A DNA stretch of 9,736 nt. Origin: an uncultured Megasphaera sp. (GTDB lineage: Bacteria > Bacillota > Negativicutes > Veillonellales > Megasphaeraceae). Location: the NCBI GenBank assembly GCA_934202965.1, contig CAKPYN010000035.1, forward strand, positions 1 through 9,736. The letters run 5' to 3'. Below are positions 6,958 through 9,736 of this stretch, one piece after another (positions within the stretch are counted from its first letter, which is position 1; every line of letters starts with the position of its first letter). The notes under the pieces were generated by a model that did not search any database, was not told the DNA's origin, and was given only the letters and a program-made list of their open reading frames with translations. The translations under genes and the position numbers were made by a program.

Positions 6958-6959
6958 TG
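6941..6959 (+). promoter_or_regulatory. lcdB ribosome binding site inside lcdA, with TAATG stop-start overlap
   Basis: AAGGAGG at 6941-6947 lies within the last codons of lcdA, nine bases before the lcdB ATG at 6957. The A of that ATG is the last base of the lcdA TAA stop (6955-6957). This arrangement favours reinitiation and equal subunit output. Confidence 0.85.
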
Positions 6960-8075
6960 AGCAAGATTGATGAACTTATCAGCAAATTACAAGAAGTAGC
7001 AAACCATCCTAAAAAAACGGTTTTAGAATATAAAAAACAAGGCAAAGGCCTCGTAGGTATTATGCCGTACTACGCTCCGGAAGAAATCGTATATGCCGCA
7101 GGTTATCTCCCTGTTGGTTTGTTCGGCGCACAGAAACCGACCATTTCCGCAGCTCGTACATACTTACCTCCATTCGCTTGTTCTTTGATGCAGGCTAACA
7201 TGGAATTACAGCTCAACGGCACCTATGACTGCCTCGATGCTGTTATCTTCTCCGTTCCTTGCGATACACTCCGCTGCATGAGCCAGAAATGGCACGGTAA
7301 AGCTCCGGTTGTTGTCTTCACACATCCGCAGAACCGTAAAATCCAGGCTGCTGTTGACTTCCTCAAAGCAGAATATGAACACGTTCGCAGCGAATTGGAA
7401 CGTATCTTAAACGTAAAAATTACCGATATGGCTCTGCAGGAAGCTATCAAAGTATACAACGAAAACCGTCAGGTTATGCGTGAATTTTGCGATGTCGCTG
7501 CTCAGTATCCGCAGATCTTCACTCCTGTAAAACGTCATGACGTTATCAAAGCTCGTTGGTTCATGGACAAAGCGGAACACACCAAATTGGTTCGTGAATT
7601 AATCGACGCTGTCAAAGCTGAAAAAGTACAGCCTTGGAATGGCAAGAAAGTTATCCTTTCCGGTATTATGGCTGAACCGGACGAATTCCTCGATATCTTC
7701 AGCGAATTCAACATTGCTGTTGTAGCTGATGACCTCGCTCAGGAATCCCGTCAGTACCGCAACGACGTTCCTTCCGGTATCGATCCGCTCGAACAGCTCG
7801 CTCAGTGGTGGCAGGACTTCGATGGCTGCCCGCTCGCTATGAACCCGGACAAACCACGTGGACAGATGCTTATCGACATGGCTAAAAAATATGACGCTGA
7901 CGCTGTTGTTATCTGCATGATGCGTTTCTGCGATCCTGAAGAATTCGACTATCCGATTTACAAAGTTGAATTCGAAAAAGCCGGTCTTCGTTACACCGTT
8001 GTTGACGTTGACCTCGAATCTCCGTCTCTCGAACAGATTCGTACACGTATTCAGGCTTTCTCCGAAATCCTCTAA
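6957..8075 (+). CDS. lcdB: Lactoyl-CoA dehydratase beta subunit (2-hydroxyacyl-CoA dehydratase family)
   Basis: This is the partner of LcdA in the alpha/beta dehydratase; the family subunits share ancestry, and in characterised members both can carry a [4Fe-4S] cluster. The 372 residues match C. propionicum LcdB along their length by recall. Landmarks are GIMPYYAPEEIVYAAGYLP (34-52), ARTYLPPFACSLMQ (66-79), VIFSVPCDTLRCMSQKW (96-112), VVFTHPQN (119-126), ADDLAQESRQ (257-266) and CMMRFCDPEEFDYP (320-333). Likely cluster cysteines are C75, C102 or C107, and C325. DDLAQESR is a hallmark of the beta subunit. The start is fixed by the one-base overlap with lcdA. The gene is followed by a 208-base structured gap instead of a terminator, so read-through into the dehydrogenase is likely. 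Confidence 0.95.
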   Translation: MSKIDELISKLQEVANHPKKTVLEYKKQGKGLVGIMPYYAPEEIVYAAGYLPVGLFGAQKPTISAARTYLPPFACSLMQANMELQLNGTYDCLDAVIFSVPCDTLRCMSQKWHGKAPVVVFTHPQNRKIQAAVDFLKAEYEHVRSELERILNVKITDMALQEAIKVYNENRQVMREFCDVAAQYPQIFTPVKRHDVIKARWFMDKAEHTKLVRELIDAVKAEKVQPWNGKKVILSGIMAEPDEFLDIFSEFNIAVVADDLAQESRQYRNDVPSGIDPLEQLAQWWQDFDGCPLAMNPDKPRGQMLIDMAKKYDADAVVICMMRFCDPEEFDYPIYKVEFEKAGLRYTVVDVDLESPSLEQIRTRIQAFSEIL

Positions 8076-8082
8076 TACTGAC

Positions 8083-8157
8083 ATACTATCCTCATTCTAT
8101 ACGAATGACCGCTGCTGCCAGTGGGAACCCTTTGGGTTCCCCTGCAGTGGATAGTAT
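8083..8157 (+). ncRNA. Candidate structured leader, fold A: multibranch element between lcdB and the dehydrogenase
   Basis: Bases 8083-8091 (atactatcc) pair perfectly with 8149-8157 (ggatagtat). Inside this closing stem are two hairpins: tcattc/gaatga (8092-8097 with 8103-8108, 5-base loop) and gggaaccc/gggttccc (8123-8130 with 8134-8141, 3-base loop). Together they resemble a small three-way junction. The closing right arm is shared with the 48-base hairpin that follows, so the two folds exclude each other, as in a riboswitch or attenuator. I recognise no known RNA family, and no ligand can be named. Confidence 0.45.
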
Positions 8158-8189
8158 CTGATACATGTATCAGGTATTATCCACTGCAG
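8142..8189 (+). repeat. 48-base near-perfect hairpin/palindrome, fold B
   Basis: Arms 8142-8164 and 8167-8189 are complementary at every one of 23 positions if G-U is allowed (G8154-U8177 and U8157-G8174). The core ctgatacatgtatcag (8158-8173) is a perfect palindrome, and both ends are ctgcag. In the sense RNA the two deviations are wobbles; in antisense RNA they would be A-C mismatches. No T run follows. It could be a regulatory RNA arm, an mRNA stabiliser or a palindromic repeat of the genome. Confidence 0.8.
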
Positions 8190-8212
8190 AACATACGCTG
8201 CTCGTTATGTTC
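8189..8212 (+). promoter_or_regulatory. Third intercistronic stem-loop
   Basis: gaacata (8189-8195) pairs with tatgttc (8206-8212). After a bulged T (8205), cg (8196-8197) pairs with cg (8203-8204), closing a 5-base loop. It starts on the last base of the 48-base hairpin, so the two can stack coaxially. It lacks a T tail. Confidence 0.5.
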
Positions 8213-8227
8213 TTGCACCTTATGTTG

Positions 8228-8252
8228 ATTTAAAAGCAAATTGCTTTTAAAT
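8228..8252 (+). promoter_or_regulatory. AT-rich palindrome just upstream of the dehydrogenase ribosome binding site
   Basis: atttaaaagcaa (8228-8239) and ttgcttttaaat (8241-8252) are perfect 12-bp arms around one base. As RNA it makes an 11-bp hairpin ending 16 bases before AGGAGG. Only four T residues sit in the descending arm, followed by AAATAT, so it is a poor terminator at best. As DNA it could be a protein-binding dyad. Confidence 0.55.
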
Positions 8253-8283
8253 ATATATGTATAATCTTAGGAGGAATTACATC

Positions 8284-9432
8284 ATGGATTTCAAACTGAA
8301 TGAAATGCAGCAGGATATCGCTAATCTTGCTAAAGATTTTGCTGAAAAAAAATTGGCTTTAACGGTTAAGGACCGCGACGAAAAAGAAGTTTTCGATCGT
8401 TCTATCGTAGATGAAATGGGCACACTCGGTCTTCTCGGTATTCCTTGGGAAGAAGAAAACGGCGGTGTTGGCGCAGACTTCCTCAGCGTTGCTCTTGCTA
8501 CAGAAGAAGTTGCAAAAGTTGACCCTTCCATCGCATTGAGCTTTGAAGTTCACACCATGCTCTGCTCCTGGCCTATCTGGAAATTCGGCACAGCTGAACA
8601 GAAACAGAATTTCTTAAAACCGTTGGCAGAAGGCACAAAACTCGGTGCATTTGGCCTTACTGAACCGAATGCCGGCACAGATGCATTAAACGGTTCTACA
8701 GTAGCTACGAAAAACGAAGATGGCAGCTACACATTAAACGGCTCCAAAGTCTTCAACACCAACGGCGGCGAAGCTGATATCACTGTTGTATTCGCAGCTA
8801 CAGATAAATCCAAAGGTGCTAAAGGCATGAGCGCTTTCATCGTAGAAAAAGGCATGGAAGGCTTCACCTATGGTAAAGAAGAAGTTAAAATGGGTATCCG
8901 CGCTTCCGTACAGCGTGAACTCGTTTTCCAGAACGTTCGTATCCCTGCTGACCACCTCCTCGGTAAAGAAGGCGAAGGCTTCAAAATCGCTATGATGACC
9001 TTGGACGGCGGCCGTATCGGCGTTGGCGCACAGGCTCTCGGCATTGCAGAAGGTGCTTACAACGAAGCTGTTAAATACGCTAAAGAACGTACACAGTTTG
9101 GCAAACCGATTGCTAAATTCCAGGCTATTGCTTTCATGCTCGCTGACATGAAACTCAAAATTGAAACAGCTCGTTTGGCTGTATACAAAGCTGCTTGGAA
9201 AATGGGCCAGCCTGACGTTAAATCCTACTCTGTAGACGCTGCTGTTGCTAAGAAATATGCTTCTGATATTGCTATGCAGGTTACGACAGATGCTGTACAA
9301 GTATTTGGCGGTTATGGCTTTACTCGTGAATATCCGGTTGAACGCTACATGCGTGATGCTAAGATCACTCAGATCTACGAAGGCACCAACCAGGTTCAGC
9401 AGATGATTATTTCTGGCGCTATCCTTCGGTAA
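8284..9432 (+). CDS. Acyl-CoA dehydrogenase (butyryl-CoA dehydrogenase family), likely acryloyl-CoA reductase
   Basis: This flavoprotein of the acyl-CoA dehydrogenase fold (FAD, Etf partner) has 382 residues, the usual length for short-chain members. Landmarks are GAFGLTEPNAGTDA (121-134), the family signature near the flavin; KVFNTNGG (155-162); MMTLDGGRIGVGAQALGIA (237-255); KERTQFGKP (267-275); the FAD-binding QVFGGYGFTREYP (339-351); and QIYEGTNQVQQ (363-373), where E366 is in the place of the catalytic glutamate known in this family. Start: AGGAGG (8269-8274) lies 9 bases before ATG 8284; an in-frame ATG at 8257 is upstream of that site. Its place after lcdAB argues that it reduces acryloyl-CoA to propionyl-CoA, as in C. 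propionicum, though butyryl-CoA dehydrogenase activity cannot be excluded from sequence. No etfA or etfB lies in the window. Confidence 0.92.
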   Translation: MDFKLNEMQQDIANLAKDFAEKKLALTVKDRDEKEVFDRSIVDEMGTLGLLGIPWEEENGGVGADFLSVALATEEVAKVDPSIALSFEVHTMLCSWPIWKFGTAEQKQNFLKPLAEGTKLGAFGLTEPNAGTDALNGSTVATKNEDGSYTLNGSKVFNTNGGEADITVVFAATDKSKGAKGMSAFIVEKGMEGFTYGKEEVKMGIRASVQRELVFQNVRIPADHLLGKEGEGFKIAMMTLDGGRIGVGAQALGIAEGAYNEAVKYAKERTQFGKPIAKFQAIAFMLADMKLKIETARLAVYKAAWKMGQPDVKSYSVDAAVAKKYASDIAMQVTTDAVQVFGGYGFTREYPVERYMRDAKITQIYEGTNQVQQMIISGAILR

Positions 9433-9495
9433 TCCACTGTTTTACAAAAATCACTTCCTTTCAAAATCCCATTATCAAAAATAGATGCATACGTG

Positions 9496-9530
9496 AAAAA
9501 AGGCTGTCGCTTTGTGCGGCAGCCTTTTTT
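9496..9530. terminator. Intrinsic terminator of the acrylate operon, bidirectional
   Basis: The stem runs from 9496-9510 to 9516-9530. It comprises six A-T pairs, ggctg/cagcc, one U-G, and cgc/gcg around a tttgt loop. The right arm ends in six T residues and the left arm begins with six A residues, so it can stop transcription from both sides, including from the transposon-like unit on the right. Confidence 0.9.
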
Positions 9531-9577
9531 AGTGGTTAGTGGTTAGTAGACAGTTTGTAGTTGGTAGTTGGCAGTTG
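9531..9577. repeat. Low-complexity GGTTAGT/GTAGTTGG repeat tract
   Basis: The tract contains agtggttagtggttagt followed by degenerate units gtagttgg, tagttgg and cagttgg. It lies between the operon terminator and the transposon-like end. Such T/G-rich reiterations can arise by slippage or mark insertion hot spots; no function is inferred. Confidence 0.5.
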
Positions 9578-9645
9578 GCTCCGCCTCTGTCCCGTGTCTT
9601 CTTCTCCATCCGTGTGAACGTACCCCCACCTACAGAGGCGGGAGC
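9578..9645 (-). mobile_element. Probable right end of an IS200/IS605-type element with omega-RNA-like hairpin
   Basis: On the minus strand, downstream of the tnpB-like tail, a 7-bp hairpin with a 4-base loop (9625-9642; cccgcct with aggtggg) is followed by gtacgttcac. This is the layout I associate with IS605-family right ends and the 3' part of their guide (omega/reRNA) transcripts. One stem pair is G-U only in minus-strand RNA, which agrees with that direction. A larger inverted repeat frames it: gctccgcctctgt (9578-9590) against acagaggcgggagc (9632-9645), with one extra base. The element boundary may fall near the ttcac at 9614-9618. The family assignment is from memory of motif layout. 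Confidence 0.5.
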
Positions 9646-9668
9646 TTCCTGCTTCAACGAGAACAGCA

Positions 9669-9736
9669 CTACAGCTCCGAGGAACTGCTGCGGCTTACAC
9701 TCTCTCCACAGGCGTAGATTCCCGTGCGACCCACGG
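9669..9736 (-). CDS. tnpB: Partial transposon protein TnpB (IS605 OrfB), C-terminal tail only
   Basis: Reading leftward from the window edge, one frame gives VGRTGIYACGESVSRSSSSEL and a TAG stop (9669-9671). A short G-x-T-G-x-Y-A-C-G string is familiar from the extreme C terminus of many TnpB/OrfB proteins, RNA-guided nucleases of IS200/IS605 elements. The catalytic RuvC and zinc-finger parts would lie beyond the window, so activity cannot be judged. Another frame on the same strand reads SLKQEAPA past this stop (about 9660-9637), also a familiar TnpB-tail string. A frameshift near the end or a longer ancestral product is therefore possible. The gene runs toward the operon and is separated from it by the bidirectional terminator. 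Confidence 0.5.
   Translation of the reverse strand, partial: VGRTGIYACGESVSRSSSSEL

Noticed and set aside
8260..8265. TATAAT upstream of the acyl-CoA dehydrogenase as an internal promoter
   Set aside because: A start site would fall on or just beyond the AGGAGG at 8269-8274, leaving no usable leader, and there is no -35 box at 16-18 bp. It is probably chance in AT-rich sequence.
1..9736. CRISPR array, tRNA or rRNA genes
   Set aside because: No regularly spaced direct repeats and no cloverleaf or rRNA-like stretches were recognised on either strand.

Overview
The window carries a lactate-to-propionate (acrylate pathway) gene cluster from an anaerobic Firmicute. It most resembles Megasphaera and its relatives (Negativicutes/Veillonellaceae). 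This rests on near residue-for-residue agreement, from memory, of the CoA-transferase and lactoyl-CoA dehydratase subunits with the Megasphaera elsdenii and Clostridium propionicum enzymes. The genome is moderate in G+C with strong AAGGAG/AGGAGG ribosome binding sites. The species cannot be named from the sequence alone.

Layout, left to right. Positions 1-119 hold a structured stretch and a clear intrinsic terminator that closes whatever lies upstream. A stand-alone ketopantoate-reductase family gene (292-1197, +) follows and ends at a strong bidirectional terminator. Next is the C-terminal remnant of a MaoC-type enoyl-CoA hydratase on the minus strand (1452 to about 1715), cut off by about 450 bases of very AT-rich DNA without a credible gene. 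The main operon then runs on the plus strand: propionate CoA-transferase (pct), a tandem-duplicated VOC/glyoxalase-fold protein, the dehydratase activator (lcdC), the two lactoyl-CoA dehydratase subunits (lcdA, lcdB, overlapping by one base), and, after a 208-base highly structured gap, an acyl-CoA dehydrogenase. A terminator at 9496-9530 ends the operon. The last 200 bases hold a low-complexity GTTAGT-like repeat and what looks like the right end of an IS200/IS605-type element with the 3' tail of a tnpB gene on the minus strand, truncated by the window edge.

How the genes work together: Pct loads lactate with CoA. LcdC is the ATP-dependent one-electron activator of LcdAB, which dehydrates (R)-lactoyl-CoA to acryloyl-CoA. 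The acyl-CoA dehydrogenase is the likely reductase giving propionyl-CoA, and Pct recycles the CoA to lactate. No etfAB, lactate racemase or lactate permease is in the window. The duplicated VOC protein has no established role here. Its methylmalonyl-CoA-epimerase-like ligand set and its position suggest a 2-hydroxyacyl-CoA (lactoyl-CoA) epimerase, which is an inference.

The most intriguing non-coding signal is the lcdB-acyl-CoA dehydrogenase gap. It contains two mutually exclusive RNA folds sharing one strand, including a 48-base hairpin whose only two deviations are G-U wobbles in the sense transcript, followed by two more hairpins. A smaller stem-loop separates lcdC from lcdA. Both may tune stoichiometry or expression within the operon.
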